Assembly: GCA_012518275.1 (NCBI GenBank)
Contig: JAAYSS010000134.1
Location: 1 to 63,246, forward strand
DNA length: 63,246 nt
Reading direction: 5' to 3'
From: Bacteroidales bacterium
GTDB lineage: Bacteria; Bacteroidota; Bacteroidia; Bacteroidales; Paludibacteraceae
The notes under the pieces are model-generated. The model was not told the origin of the DNA, made no database searches, and saw only the letters and a list, made by a program, of their open reading frames with translations. Position 1 is the stretch's first letter. Every line of letters starts with the position of its first letter. Below, one piece after another: positions 52,934-63,198 of the stretch. Made by a program: the position numbers and the translations under genes.

Positions 52934-55480
52934 TTATTTTACAAGAACTTTATGAACAGCTGTTTCGCCTTGAAGTGTGGTAGCTTTTACGATATAGATA
53001 CCTCTTTCAGCAACATTCAAAGATGCTGCTCTCTCAGCTTGAGCTATTAACTGGCCTGTAACTGTATAAACCGATACTGATGCAACTTCTTCACTGAGCA
53101 ATAATGTTTTACCATCCACTCTAACGTTTACAGCATCATTATTATACGTATTTCGAACGCTAGTTGCATTTGTAGAGAATTCGTACACTCCATAGCCGTT
53201 TTCACCTGTATACAGATACAGCGTAGCTATACCAGCTTCTTCATCTACCTCTACACTTGGAACCGCCGTACGATAACTATTAGTTTCTGCACCCATACCG
53301 TCTGCCGGGAATGTCCACATTGGCTGTATGCCTGAGAACGCTTTCACCCCGTCTTCCCATTTGTATAGGCGGAAAGTGGAAGGAGGAACACCCACAGTGT
53401 TTGTTCCGGCAATCAAGAAGAAGTACTCACCACCCAATTCAAATTCAATTAGGCCGTTATGTCCTTTATTAATCTTCCATTCTTCTCCGGGTTTGGTAGT
53501 TGTATCAACCTCTGCAGCCGGATTTTCGTAAAATCCATCAATTACATTTCCGTCCATATCTATCAATGTAGGTAAAGTTTCGTTACCGTCTAAATAGAAA
53601 TAGTTGAAATCCAACGGAAATACTTGAGGAGCTGTTCCCGGATTTTCTAAATTTGTCAGGTAAGTACCTTCCACACTAACGTCTATTTCAATCATTTCAG
53701 CTTTACCGGCCACACCATCTTCAATAGTCCATTTATATACCTCCATAGCATTAGCATTAGAAGCTAAAATAATAGCATCGCCATCCACATCACCGTATAC
53801 ACCAAATGCATCAAAACGGACAGCAGATTCAACAAAATCAGGATTTTCCATTAACATTTCTTCCAATACAAGCTTTCCTTCTCCGGTTGCTAAATCAACT
53901 TTCCAAATTTGGAACATTTCTTTAACTGATGTAGCACAGTTACCTAAAAGCACATTTCCTGCATTATCTAATTTAATGTCGTTAAATGGAAGTGTTCCTG
54001 CTTGTTTTACCTCACCATCAGCATCTTTATAAGTAAACACATCTTCAGCTAATTTAATCGGCTCTAATCTCTTACCGGTAGCTCCATCCAATACTACAAG
54101 TTGTTTGTTATCTCTATCTACAAAATACATCTTTCCACCTTTAGCAAGCATACCGCGAACAAAATCCTTTTTTCCAATCGGGTTTGCTCCCAAGTTATCT
54201 AAGTGAGCAGAAACCAACCATTTGCTAGTCAAGGAATATTTATCCTCTAGTACCGGATATTTATACGAATCTGGGCGTGGAACAGGTGACAATTTGATGT
54301 TTTCAATTGAAGTATTCAGAATAACATCTGTATCAAAATCAACTACACCTTTGAAGTTTATTTTAGTTCCTGCAGGATATGCAGCCTGATCTAATTTCAG
54401 TGCTAATTTTATAGTATTACCGCCATCGTCAGCCAGAACAGCTGTGCCATCAGCATTGTAAGACTGAACTGTAAGTCCTAATGCCTGTACCCACTGATAC
54501 ATATAAGTAGAATAATTTTTTTCTGCATCGGCTTTCAATCCGTCTAAATCAATTTTCTGTACTTCTGGTGCTGTTCCTGTTGTCTTTCCCGTAACTGCAA
54601 CATCAACCAATTTCTTTTGGGTTCCGTTAGCTGCTGTTTTTGCTTTAACAACAATTTCTTCACCTAGTGCAACATCAGGTGTAGCGGCAAACGTAAGTAA
54701 CATTCCGCCGGAAGCATCTTGTATGTACACATTATTACCATCAATCAACGTTACCGTACCTGTTGCTTTGGTTTCAACACCGGCATCTAACTCCCACACT
54801 TCAGCAATAGTAGGAACATATTCTGTCCATTTTGCATAAAATGTTTTGTCGCCTGTTTCTCCCACAGCAATAGACGTTACTCTATCACTTGAGAAATCAG
54901 CAGTAGTGTACCATCCGTCAAATGAAGCTTCGGCCTTATAAGGCGTAGGAAGAATAATTTCCGCAGTTCCGTCATAAGTTGCCGGTCCGGCAAATCCGTG
55001 TCCCCATGTGGGCATAAATGCAGCCGGTGCTCCTAGCACTGTAAAGTTCGGAGCTTCATTCCAACCACCTGCAGCAAATTGACTATTTGTAAAAAAGCCA
55101 TCTACAGCTCCACACCAATAAGTATCATTACCACCTTGCAACGATTCTAATGATTTATGCTCCGCATCAGCTGCAACCTTAAGGATATATTCTTTCAACC
55201 AAGCCCATTTCGGTCCAATTTCTGCATCTTCAAACAATTTGTACATATCTGGATATGTAGTTGCCTGAATATCTCCAGGTTTTGTGTCAGCTCCCCAGCT
55301 TGTTGATTTCCCAAATACTTTGTTGTAATCTGCTGAGAAGTCAGCAAGCATATCCGCCTTGCTTGTCCATCCATAATCGTTCGTCACCCCTCCGTTAAGT
55401 TCGTAGGTGATGTTTCCGCCTGCTGCGTAGCTCATAATTGCTACTGCACAAGCCATAATTAACAATGTAAGTTTTTTCAT
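52934..55480 (-). CDS. Secreted InlB-repeat and DUF4623 protein
   Basis: Protein of 848 aa with a signal peptide (about residues 1-20, MSYAAGG). A Listeria-Bacteroides (InlB B) repeat lies near residues 185-218 (ASFDGWYTTADFSSD...TFYAKW). An OB-fold-like module follows (about 225-400, DGNNVYIQDASGG), then a DUF4623 propeller-like domain (about 405-760) and a C-terminal sorting-type domain ending GIYIVKATTLQGETAVHKV. No catalytic motif is visible. It probably binds glycan or protein at the surface. It ends the upstream operon of the locus. Confidence 0.78.
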   Translation of the reverse strand: MKKLTLLIMACAVAIMSYAAGGNITYELNGGVTNDYGWTSKADMLADFSADYNKVFGKSTSWGADTKPGDIQATTYPDMYKLFEDAEIGPKWAWLKEYILKVAADAEHKSLESLQGGNDTYWCGAVDGFFTNSQFAAGGWNEAPNFTVLGAPAAFMPTWGHGFAGPATYDGTAEIILPTPYKAEASFDGWYTTADFSSDRVTSIAVGETGDKTFYAKWTEYVPTIAEVWELDAGVETKATGTVTLIDGNNVYIQDASGGMLLTFAATPDVALGEEIVVKAKTAANGTQKKLVDVAVTGKTTGTAPEVQKIDLDGLKADAEKNYSTYMYQWVQALGLTVQSYNADGTAVLADDGGNTIKLALKLDQAAYPAGTKINFKGVVDFDTDVILNTSIENIKLSPVPRPDSYKYPVLEDKYSLTSKWLVSAHLDNLGANPIGKKDFVRGMLAKGGKMYFVDRDNKQLVVLDGATGKRLEPIKLAEDVFTYKDADGEVKQAGTLPFNDIKLDNAGNVLLGNCATSVKEMFQIWKVDLATGEGKLVLEEMLMENPDFVESAVRFDAFGVYGDVDGDAIILASNANAMEVYKWTIEDGVAGKAEMIEIDVSVEGTYLTNLENPGTAPQVFPLDFNYFYLDGNETLPTLIDMDGNVIDGFYENPAAEVDTTTKPGEEWKINKGHNGLIEFELGGEYFFLIAGTNTVGVPPSTFRLYKWEDGVKAFSGIQPMWTFPADGMGAETNSYRTAVPSVEVDEEAGIATLYLYTGENGYGVYEFSTNATSVRNTYNNDAVNVRVDGKTLLLSEEVASVSVYTVTGQLIAQAERAASLNVAERGIYIVKATTLQGETAVHKVLVK

Positions 55481-55615
55481 ACGATAATTTTTTAAAAGTT
55501 AGTAGTATTATTTATTATTTGTATTTTTTTCAAGTCAGCACACAATCAAATCACGTACTGACAGTTGTGTTTTTTAAGTAAATCGGCATCATAGCCATCG
55601 CTTACTGAGAATTGC

Positions 55616-57598
55616 TTAATTTCTTTTCATAAATTTCACCATTCGGCTGTTATTACCATCATCTATCCTTAGAACATAAACCCCCACCGAATAGTTTTGT
55701 AAATTAATTGTAAAATTGTAGTTATTACCTTTCAAAGCGTTAAATGTTGTATTGGTTTTCAGTGCTCCTGTAATGCTATAAACTTTTGCAGTAATAGGAG
55801 TATCACTTGACACATCGCTTAACTGAACGTGTAATTTATTCTCTTGGTCTAAGTACGCAGTTATCTGATTGTTTTCGAATACGCTTGGATTATTAGAAAC
55901 TCTGTCAAATGTTTCGTTACGATAACGGTCAAGTACTGACACGGTAATTTTGTGTGTTTTCAGCGAAACGTCTGTAGGCAGCGTAAACTGCTTACTGTAC
56001 GACACGCCTAACAAATAATCAGATGTTTCAAATAATTCTTGTCCTCCGTTTACAGAATTAGGCACCGCGTAAATTGCATATTTCACATCATCCCGATTGT
56101 GTGACCAAGTCAAAGAAGTACCACTAACAGCTATATTGCTAGTAGGGTTTTGGGTGGGAGCTTCTTTCCAGTCGACAGCCGGCTGGATAGCCGGACGCGA
56201 GAACACCTCTCTCTTCAAATAATCCACAAAACCAGCTACAAGCACATCTTTTGTACGATAAAACACACTTCCGGGCGCATTATTTAGGTCGCTTATACGA
56301 TTGAGGTTTACTTGGTCTCCTATTTCAGAGAACCCAAAATTAGCTGCAGTTGGCGCTCTATAGCTCGAGTTAACAACATCTCTGTCGGACATTGTACGCA
56401 GCTCTAAAGCCGACTTTTCTATTCCTGAGAGGCCTAATTCTGAAACCTCTTCACCCCATATTCTGAATGTTTTCTCCTTTTCTGGAGTATCGGGAGTACT
56501 CATCATTGGTGCAGAAACAGAGGGTGCCTCAAAAATGGTCATTTTATAAACGGGGTGACTGGAATAAAAATATTTACCAAATTTATTAGCAACCTTACTC
56601 CACCATGGAACCAACTGATCATATGGCGGATTTCCAGAAATAGGCCAATAAATCTGTGGAGAAATATAATCGAGTGAGCCTTGATTCAACCATGCAAGAG
56701 GATCCGAATAAATTCCATCGTACTGCCAGTCAAATCCAACCGGACAACGTGTTACTCCGTATTTTCTAGCTACAGCATGATCTGTTGCTGCGACCCCGGC
56801 AGGACTCACTCCAAAAGTAATCCATGGTTTTTTGATTTGAATCCTATCATACACCGCTTTGACCATCCGATTACAGTTTTCCCGTCTCCAATCGGCACGT
56901 GAAAGCTTATTCGGATTATATAGGTCATACTGTAGCTGGTCATGAGCATCGGAAGTCTTTCCATTTACATAGAAATAATCATCAAACACAATTCCGTCAA
57001 CATCATAATTTGTAATTACTTCCTCTACGATATCAGCAATACGATTTATTACTTCAGGTATGCCCGGGTTAAGAATTATCTTATTTTCCCCATAGTCAAG
57101 CAGCCATTCCGGCTTTGAATTGATGTAGTCTGTCGACAGATTTCCACATGTTCCAGCAGAAACACAATAACGATATGGATTAATCCACGCGTGCAGTTCA
57201 AGTCCTCGCTTGTGCGATTCTTCTACTGCAAAAGCCAACGGGTCCCATCCCGGATCAGCTCCTCGTTCTGAAGAGATATATTGACTCCAATTTTCATACG
57301 ATGAGGGATACATAGCATCACACATACTTCTGATTTGGAAGAAAACAGTGTTCATATTGGCCGCTTTTGTCTTATCAAGTATATTTATCAGTTCAGCTTT
57401 CTGCTTATTAATAGCAGTTTGACGCTGATCTGCTGTTCCATTTGCGGGCACGGTAACCGAGGGCCAGTCAATCCGCCATACCGTTGTAAGCCAGTTCGCT
57501 CTCATCTCACGCTTAGGTGGATTCTGCGCATATGCTGTTTGATAAATTAACAGCCCAACCCCAACTAGTATAACTGTAAAAAAATTTTTCTTGTACAT
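55616..57598 (-). CDS. T9SS-secreted GHL10-family glycoside hydrolase, short copy
   Basis: From ATG 57598 the product is 660 aa with signal peptide MYKKNFFTVILVGVGLLIYQ...AYAQ; a longer reading to 57628 adds ten residues. The GHL10 domain (about 25-400) begins REMRANWLTTVWRIDWPS and has the conserved VDGIVFDDYFY near 198-208 with the likely acidic catalytic residues, plus GLELHAWINPYRY. E. coli DigH (YddW), of the same domain family, cuts denuded peptidoglycan glycan. An FN3-like module and a T9SS sorting domain (about 580-660, GVYVLRIDDGNNSR) follow. It is a tandem duplicate of the next gene upstream. Confidence 0.87.
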   Translation of the reverse strand: MYKKNFFTVILVGVGLLIYQTAYAQNPPKREMRANWLTTVWRIDWPSVTVPANGTADQRQTAINKQKAELINILDKTKAANMNTVFFQIRSMCDAMYPSSYENWSQYISSERGADPGWDPLAFAVEESHKRGLELHAWINPYRYCVSAGTCGNLSTDYINSKPEWLLDYGENKIILNPGIPEVINRIADIVEEVITNYDVDGIVFDDYFYVNGKTSDAHDQLQYDLYNPNKLSRADWRRENCNRMVKAVYDRIQIKKPWITFGVSPAGVAATDHAVARKYGVTRCPVGFDWQYDGIYSDPLAWLNQGSLDYISPQIYWPISGNPPYDQLVPWWSKVANKFGKYFYSSHPVYKMTIFEAPSVSAPMMSTPDTPEKEKTFRIWGEEVSELGLSGIEKSALELRTMSDRDVVNSSYRAPTAANFGFSEIGDQVNLNRISDLNNAPGSVFYRTKDVLVAGFVDYLKREVFSRPAIQPAVDWKEAPTQNPTSNIAVSGTSLTWSHNRDDVKYAIYAVPNSVNGGQELFETSDYLLGVSYSKQFTLPTDVSLKTHKITVSVLDRYRNETFDRVSNNPSVFENNQITAYLDQENKLHVQLSDVSSDTPITAKVYSITGALKTNTTFNALKGNNYNFTINLQNYSVGVYVLRIDDGNNSRMVKFMKRN

Positions 57599-57686
57599 TT
57601 CACAATAAAAGTAAGTTAAGTGTTGCATCCAACCTATTTTGTTTCCATGTGTACCAAGGCGTTATGTCGTCGACTCATTTGATTAC

Positions 57687-60524
57687 TTAATATCTTTTTA
57701 CAAATTTCACCACTCGAATACAATTTCCTACTTCGACCTTCAGCATATAAACTCCTTTCGGATAATTTTGCATATTAATGGTAAAATAATTATTCAAACC
57801 ATGCAAAGCATCAAATGTTGTATTAGTTACCGATGTTCCTGCAATGTTATATATTTTAGCAATCACGTTGTCTCCTGACACATCGTCACTCAGACGAATG
57901 TGCAGTTGGCTTTCCTTATCTAAAAAGACAGCTAGCTGATTGTCATCCAACACATTCTTCACATCAGTCGAAGCTTTCATAATTACCGTTACATAAGGCG
58001 AAGGTTCGGTAGTGCCCGTGCCATTCAATGCTTTTAACCGCACGTAGTATGTACCTTCATCAAGATCTGTAAACTCAGTAGATGATGTAAATGCATCCGT
58101 ACGTTGCACTGTTGAACCTCTAGGTGGGAATGAAGTGTACTTAGATAATTCCACCCAAAAACCTTTTGAATTTTGATTTGCCCACTCTACTTTCAAGCTT
58201 GTACCAGTAATTTCAGCTCCATCAACAGGAGAAATGATAGTTGGAATCGGAATTTCAAGTTCCTTGGTTTTAAAAGAAATGGCTTCCGATATTGCCCCCT
58301 TGCCTCCATCATCAACTACCACCCTTGCATAATACGTTGTTTCACTAATTAAAACTTTATCTGGTATTGTAAATGTTGTTCCATTCACAGTTTGTGAAAA
58401 CACTTCATCAGATGATGAGAATAGCGGAGATTTAGATATTTCGAGCGTATATTGTGCAGTTGGACTAAGACTCATCCACTCAAAAGTGGGTGTAAGTGAA
58501 AGGTCTACTGCACCATGTTGAGGTGAAAGCATTTTAAAATTAGTCCCTTTGAAACTAAACACTTCCGAATAAATATCGGGAGCATTTGCTTTCTTTGTTT
58601 TAACGCGCCAATAGTAAGTTTTATCCTCTAAAATATTGGTTTGCAACCCTGAGAAAAATTGGTTATCAACAACTTCTCTTGCACAAATCAAGTTATTAAA
58701 TTGCGCATCTTCTGCTACTTCCCACACGTAAGAATCCGCGTCAGGCACAGCATTCCACCTGAACATGGTGGGGATAATCGGAATTGAATTGTTAGCTGGA
58801 TAAGTAAGCTGAGCCGCTTCAGGAGTTGCAGCCTTCTCTCCAAGTACTCTTGGTGCTGATTCATTGCGATAACGGTCAAGTACCGACACAGCAATTTTAT
58901 GTGTAAGCGACGAAACCCCGTCAGGAAGTATAAACTCCTTGCTGTAAGAAACTCCTATCAAATAAGCCGATGAGGCATAAAGATTTTGCCCTTTGCTCTC
59001 AGCCACAGGCACTGCATAAATGGCATATTTCACATCATCCCGATCATGTGTCCAAGACAAAATTTTATTACTTACAAACACGTTGTTAACTAAGTTTAGA
59101 GTCGGGGCTTTTTTCCAATGAATAGCAGGCTGAATAGCAGGACGTGTAAAAACTTGAGTCTTCAAATAATCTACAAAACTAGCTCCAACTGCCTTTTTCG
59201 TTGCAAAGAAGACACTTCCCGGCGCACCGTTCAAATCATTTGTACGATTCGCGTCTACTTGAACTCCTAATTCAGGAAAGGTAAAATTTGCTGCGCTGGG
59301 CGTTCTCTGAATCGGAGTGGGAATAGAAGACTCTGACAAGGATTGTTCTAGTGCAACTTTTTCTATTCCAGAAATACCTACTTCTGAAATCTCCTCACCT
59401 TGTATTCTATATGCTTTGCTCTCACTTGGAACAAGTTTCGGAGCTTGCATCAATTTTGGAACTTGACCCGCCCCAGTCATACTGGTAAGCGAGTGGCTGG
59501 AATAAAAATGTTTACTAAACTTATTGGCAACCATACTCCACCAAGCAGCCAGCTTATCGTATGACGTTGAACTGGTGGTGGTCCAATAAATCTGAGGAGA
59601 AATATAATCAATAGTACCTTCTTGTAACCAAGCCAAAGGTTCTGAGTAGATTCCACTATATTGCCAATCAGTACCCACTGGAGCTGGGGGCACTCCGTAT
59701 TTGGCTGCCACAGAAGAATTAGATGCTGCTACTCCGGCAGGGCTCACACCGAATGTAACCCACGGTTTTATCGACTGAATCCGATCGTACACCGTTTTAA
59801 TCATTCGGTTACAGTTCTCACGTCTCCAATCGCCCCGTGAAAGTCCTTTCGGATTATATAAGTCGTATTGCAACTGATCATGAGAATTGGCAGTACCTCC
59901 ACCTCCATAAAAATAATCGTCAAACACGATTCCGTCAACATCATAGTTAGTAACCACCTCAGCCACTATGTCAGCAATTCGTTGTGTAACTTCCGGAATA
60001 CCCGGATTAAGAATTTTTGTGTAACTATCGTAGGTAATCAGCCATTCCGGATTTGTATTGACATAGTCCGTCGGCAGATTTCCATGTGTAGGTCCTGACG
60101 AAGAGTAACGATACGGATTAATCCAAGCATGTAGTTCCATACCTCGCTTATGAGATTCTTCTATAGCAAAAGCCAATGGATCCCAACCCGGATCAGCTCC
60201 TCGTTCTGAAGAGATAAAACTACTCCAGTTTTCATAAGATGAGCGATACATGGCATCACTCATGCTCCTGATTTGGAAGAAAACAGTATTCATATTTGCT
60301 GTTTTCATCTTATCAAAGATATTTATCAGCTCAGTTTTTTGCTTCTTGATGGCTTCCTGTCGCTGACTTTCCGTGCCATGAGCCGGTACGGTAACTGATG
60401 GCCAATCAATCCGCCATACTGTTGTAAGCCAGTTCGCACGCATCTCGCGCTTAGGCGGATATTGCGCAAAAGCTATCTGAAAGGCAAATAGCCCAACTAA
60501 TATACCAAAAAACAATTTCTTCAT
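57687..60524 (-). CDS. T9SS-secreted GHL10-family glycoside hydrolase, long copy
   Basis: Protein of 945 aa with a signal peptide (about residues 1-20). The GHL10 domain (about 23-400) is nearly the same as in the short copy, including VDGIVFDDYFY near 194-204. Between the first FN3-like module and the T9SS domain it has about 270 extra residues: two or three FN3/Ig-like modules (about 555-830, with YVWEVAEDAQF, YTLEISKSPLF and YYVRLKALNG). The sorting domain ends GVYMLKVEVGN. The added modules may extend the enzyme from the cell or bind substrate. Confidence 0.87.
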   Translation of the reverse strand: MKKLFFGILVGLFAFQIAFAQYPPKREMRANWLTTVWRIDWPSVTVPAHGTESQRQEAIKKQKTELINIFDKMKTANMNTVFFQIRSMSDAMYRSSYENWSSFISSERGADPGWDPLAFAIEESHKRGMELHAWINPYRYSSSGPTHGNLPTDYVNTNPEWLITYDSYTKILNPGIPEVTQRIADIVAEVVTNYDVDGIVFDDYFYGGGGTANSHDQLQYDLYNPKGLSRGDWRRENCNRMIKTVYDRIQSIKPWVTFGVSPAGVAASNSSVAAKYGVPPAPVGTDWQYSGIYSEPLAWLQEGTIDYISPQIYWTTTSSTSYDKLAAWWSMVANKFSKHFYSSHSLTSMTGAGQVPKLMQAPKLVPSESKAYRIQGEEISEVGISGIEKVALEQSLSESSIPTPIQRTPSAANFTFPELGVQVDANRTNDLNGAPGSVFFATKKAVGASFVDYLKTQVFTRPAIQPAIHWKKAPTLNLVNNVFVSNKILSWTHDRDDVKYAIYAVPVAESKGQNLYASSAYLIGVSYSKEFILPDGVSSLTHKIAVSVLDRYRNESAPRVLGEKAATPEAAQLTYPANNSIPIIPTMFRWNAVPDADSYVWEVAEDAQFNNLICAREVVDNQFFSGLQTNILEDKTYYWRVKTKKANAPDIYSEVFSFKGTNFKMLSPQHGAVDLSLTPTFEWMSLSPTAQYTLEISKSPLFSSSDEVFSQTVNGTTFTIPDKVLISETTYYARVVVDDGGKGAISEAISFKTKELEIPIPTIISPVDGAEITGTSLKVEWANQNSKGFWVELSKYTSFPPRGSTVQRTDAFTSSTEFTDLDEGTYYVRLKALNGTGTTEPSPYVTVIMKASTDVKNVLDDNQLAVFLDKESQLHIRLSDDVSGDNVIAKIYNIAGTSVTNTTFDALHGLNNYFTINMQNYPKGVYMLKVEVGNCIRVVKFVKRY

Positions 60525-60565
60525 AATTAAAGGGACAAGGTAAACCTTTGTCTTTAATTTTTAGG

Positions 60566-62248
60566 TTAAAATAATTTTGATTTTACATTATTTACTGCAA
60601 CTCCATATACATCAACACCTTCAATCACATGTTCTATTTTACCGGTGGTTGCATTGTATCTCATTAATCCCGATTTCACATCCGGGTCATCCGAGCGTAA
60701 TCCAAAGTAAACATCACCCGTGGCTTCATCTAATGTCAATTGACAAATTCCGATAAACTCTCCGGTTGAACCTTCTCCTCTTCCAGCTTCAGTTATTGGA
60801 GTAACTGATTTTCCTGATGCTGTTTTTAGCTGATAAGGCAATAAGTCACCTTTTGAAACAACACCTTTAAGTTGATTGGGCGTGCAACGGTATAATCCTT
60901 CAAACCCTGTGTCCAAAATCGTAAAGTAGACTACCTGATTTTTACTATCCCATACAATCGACTTGGGAGAAGTGCCACCCAATACATGTCCATCTGCCGG
61001 TAAATTTTCACTATCGCCTGAAAGAGTAGTTGATTTGAGTATATCAGCATCTTTAAATCGGAATATACCTGTTCCGTTATACGTTTTCAACCAATACCAC
61101 ACATCGTCTATTTTGGTAAAACAAGCATTGATAGCTCCCCACGAGATGCCATTATTGTAATAATTTAAGGCTTGATTTTGGAAAACGAACGGGAAATCAG
61201 AACGGGAAAACACACGGTTCCTTTCACCTAGTGGAATGCTGCTAACTCCGGTATTACGATCAGAGAAATACAATGTGTTGCCATCAATGAAGCCATAAAA
61301 TGGGTCATCAAATGCTGTACCAGTATTTGTCAGCATAGTTTCAAATTTAGCACCGTCTTTAGACATTACCGTAATACGACCATCACCTAAGTTACCGTCA
61401 ACATCATTCACCCATGTAAACTGCTGTCCTGCGTCTAAGATATAAAGTGACGGATCTTTGAACAAGATATTAAACGGATGCTTACCTGATGAAATTTCCA
61501 TATCGAATGGATTAATTTTCATTCCGTCCGGTTTGTTATTTACCAATTTCAAAGCCATGATATTGCCACCTTTTACGGCATAATACAAGGTTGGCACTTC
61601 TTCGTTGTATCCCACTTGTACGTTTACCTTTCCTTCTTGCAACGGGCGACCTGCCAATTTCACTTGCAAACGTACTGCTTGTGAACCCACATGGCTGAAT
61701 TTCATTTTTCCGGGATTTTTCTCGGTCGAAGTCAGCATCGGTTCCCCAGCTTCGTTTGTGGTTCCTTCAGGAAATATCCACAGATATTCTTCCGACAAGC
61801 CTTCCGGATTAGGTAACTCCATAGATATCGATACAGGTGTTGCAAGTACTTCGCAGATACCGTCTTCAATCGGGTCAACGGACATTATCGGCACAATATC
61901 ACGCACCATAATGGGTTGAGTTTTATGATGGGTTCCATCTATTGTCAGTTTTACCTGATAAGTTCCCGGCACACTGTACCTATGAGTTGCAACATTTCCA
62001 CTTTCGGTAGCGGTTCCATCACCAAAATCCCATACTGCATCTCCGCTCATACCTGAAAGACTTGTAAACTCAATGGTAGCACCGACATAATAATCAAGCT
62101 GATAACTATCATCTATTACTTTATATGCAAAATCAACTGCTGGTGATGGAAGTGTTTCTACTTCAGGTACATTATCAACACAACCATTAACAAAAAGGCT
62201 GATCATCAACAAAATAAAGCTGTATGTGTAAAATTTAAATGTTCTCAT
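60566..62248 (-). CDS. Surface lipoprotein with PKD domain
   Basis: From ATG 62248 the product is 560 aa, with a lipoprotein signal whose lipobox is LFVNGC; a longer reading to 62326 puts 26 residues before this signal and is rejected. A PKD domain (about residues 55-120, with AVWDFGDGTATESG) is followed by a second Ig-like module (about 125-210) and a propeller-like C-terminal region (about 220-555). It resembles PKD-like surface lipoproteins of polysaccharide utilization loci and lies 41 bases before the long GHL10 gene, so it likely binds the same glycan. Confidence 0.8.
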   Translation of the reverse strand: MRTFKFYTYSFILLMISLFVNGCVDNVPEVETLPSPAVDFAYKVIDDSYQLDYYVGATIEFTSLSGMSGDAVWDFGDGTATESGNVATHRYSVPGTYQVKLTIDGTHHKTQPIMVRDIVPIMSVDPIEDGICEVLATPVSISMELPNPEGLSEEYLWIFPEGTTNEAGEPMLTSTEKNPGKMKFSHVGSQAVRLQVKLAGRPLQEGKVNVQVGYNEEVPTLYYAVKGGNIMALKLVNNKPDGMKINPFDMEISSGKHPFNILFKDPSLYILDAGQQFTWVNDVDGNLGDGRITVMSKDGAKFETMLTNTGTAFDDPFYGFIDGNTLYFSDRNTGVSSIPLGERNRVFSRSDFPFVFQNQALNYYNNGISWGAINACFTKIDDVWYWLKTYNGTGIFRFKDADILKSTTLSGDSENLPADGHVLGGTSPKSIVWDSKNQVVYFTILDTGFEGLYRCTPNQLKGVVSKGDLLPYQLKTASGKSVTPITEAGRGEGSTGEFIGICQLTLDEATGDVYFGLRSDDPDVKSGLMRYNATTGKIEHVIEGVDVYGVAVNNVKSKLF

Positions 62249-62337
62249 ACGAAAATTATTTTTTATATTAGTGAGTTTGTAACAAATCATTCCATCTACA
62301 GATTTTAGAATTAATGACTGTTTCATAACTAAGTTTT

Positions 62338-63198
62338 TTAATTTATTTCTATTTCTTTCGATGGCGTTGCCAAACCATAAACACCTCGAACATCATAGAC
62401 TCGTATAACTGCGTTAATTTTATTCGTTTTTTTATATTCCACCTCGTAATCACCGGTTGTTGGATTTTCAATTAACTTACTAAAATCAATTGTGTTATAG
62501 AGTTTTATAAGGTCTTCAGGCACAGGTGTTGTTTCATCAGCTTGTTTTGGGAAGTGAAATACCCATGTATCCGAATTCTCATCGTGTGTAGAGTCCGTAT
62601 ATTGTATAAAATCATCCAACAGGCCCATTCCCAGATACATTTTTTTGAAATCTGCGAATTTCATCAACGTAAATAAACTGTCTTTGAAGTGTTGCATAAA
62701 GCCTTGACCAAAATATTCTTCCATTTTATTGGGATCAAATTCTTTGGGTTTTGTCCAAGAAAATGGGGCCAAAGTACCACTTACCGGGAACTCACCATCT
62801 AGTTTATAGGCTCTGAGTGTATCGTTCCAAACTGCTTGAGAATGCGGATAACTTTGAATAAATTGTGAAATTCTTTTTTCCTCTGATTGTTCAGATTTTA
62901 TGGTATATGTGAATGAAGTAACCCACGGACAAGTAACGGATTTACTCTCGGTTTCCACCAAATTATACCATACTTCAGCTCTATCTATATCGGAAACAGT
63001 AGAGTAGTATTGTAGTTCAAACGGCATCTTACTGCCGGCTTTCATAGCAGAGCTTTCTACTTCCCAATAAGCTTGTGGTCCTACATCTCCTGTAAATACT
63101 TGTTCGTCAATAAAGTCATGTTTTTCACATGAATATGTCAACGTAATCAGGACACTTATAATAGTCAATCGGACTGTGTTTTTTAGAATATGTTTCAT
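62338..63198 (-). CDS. Predicted surface lipoprotein of unknown family
   Basis: Protein of 286 aa with a lipoprotein signal and lipobox TYSC (Cys 24), followed by EKHDFIDEQ, an acidic stretch that may act as surface-export signal. The body is beta-rich at both ends with a helical middle (about residues 140-210: MEEYFGQGFMQHFKDSLF). No named domain is recognised. Its place at the head of the visible operon, before the PKD lipoprotein, matches that of SusE/F-like or SusD-associated lipoproteins; SusC/SusD would be expected beyond 63,246. Confidence 0.7.
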   Translation of the reverse strand: MKHILKNTVRLTIISVLITLTYSCEKHDFIDEQVFTGDVGPQAYWEVESSAMKAGSKMPFELQYYSTVSDIDRAEVWYNLVETESKSVTCPWVTSFTYTIKSEQSEEKRISQFIQSYPHSQAVWNDTLRAYKLDGEFPVSGTLAPFSWTKPKEFDPNKMEEYFGQGFMQHFKDSLFTLMKFADFKKMYLGMGLLDDFIQYTDSTHDENSDTWVFHFPKQADETTPVPEDLIKLYNTIDFSKLIENPTTGDYEVEYKKTNKINAVIRVYDVRGVYGLATPSKEIEIN

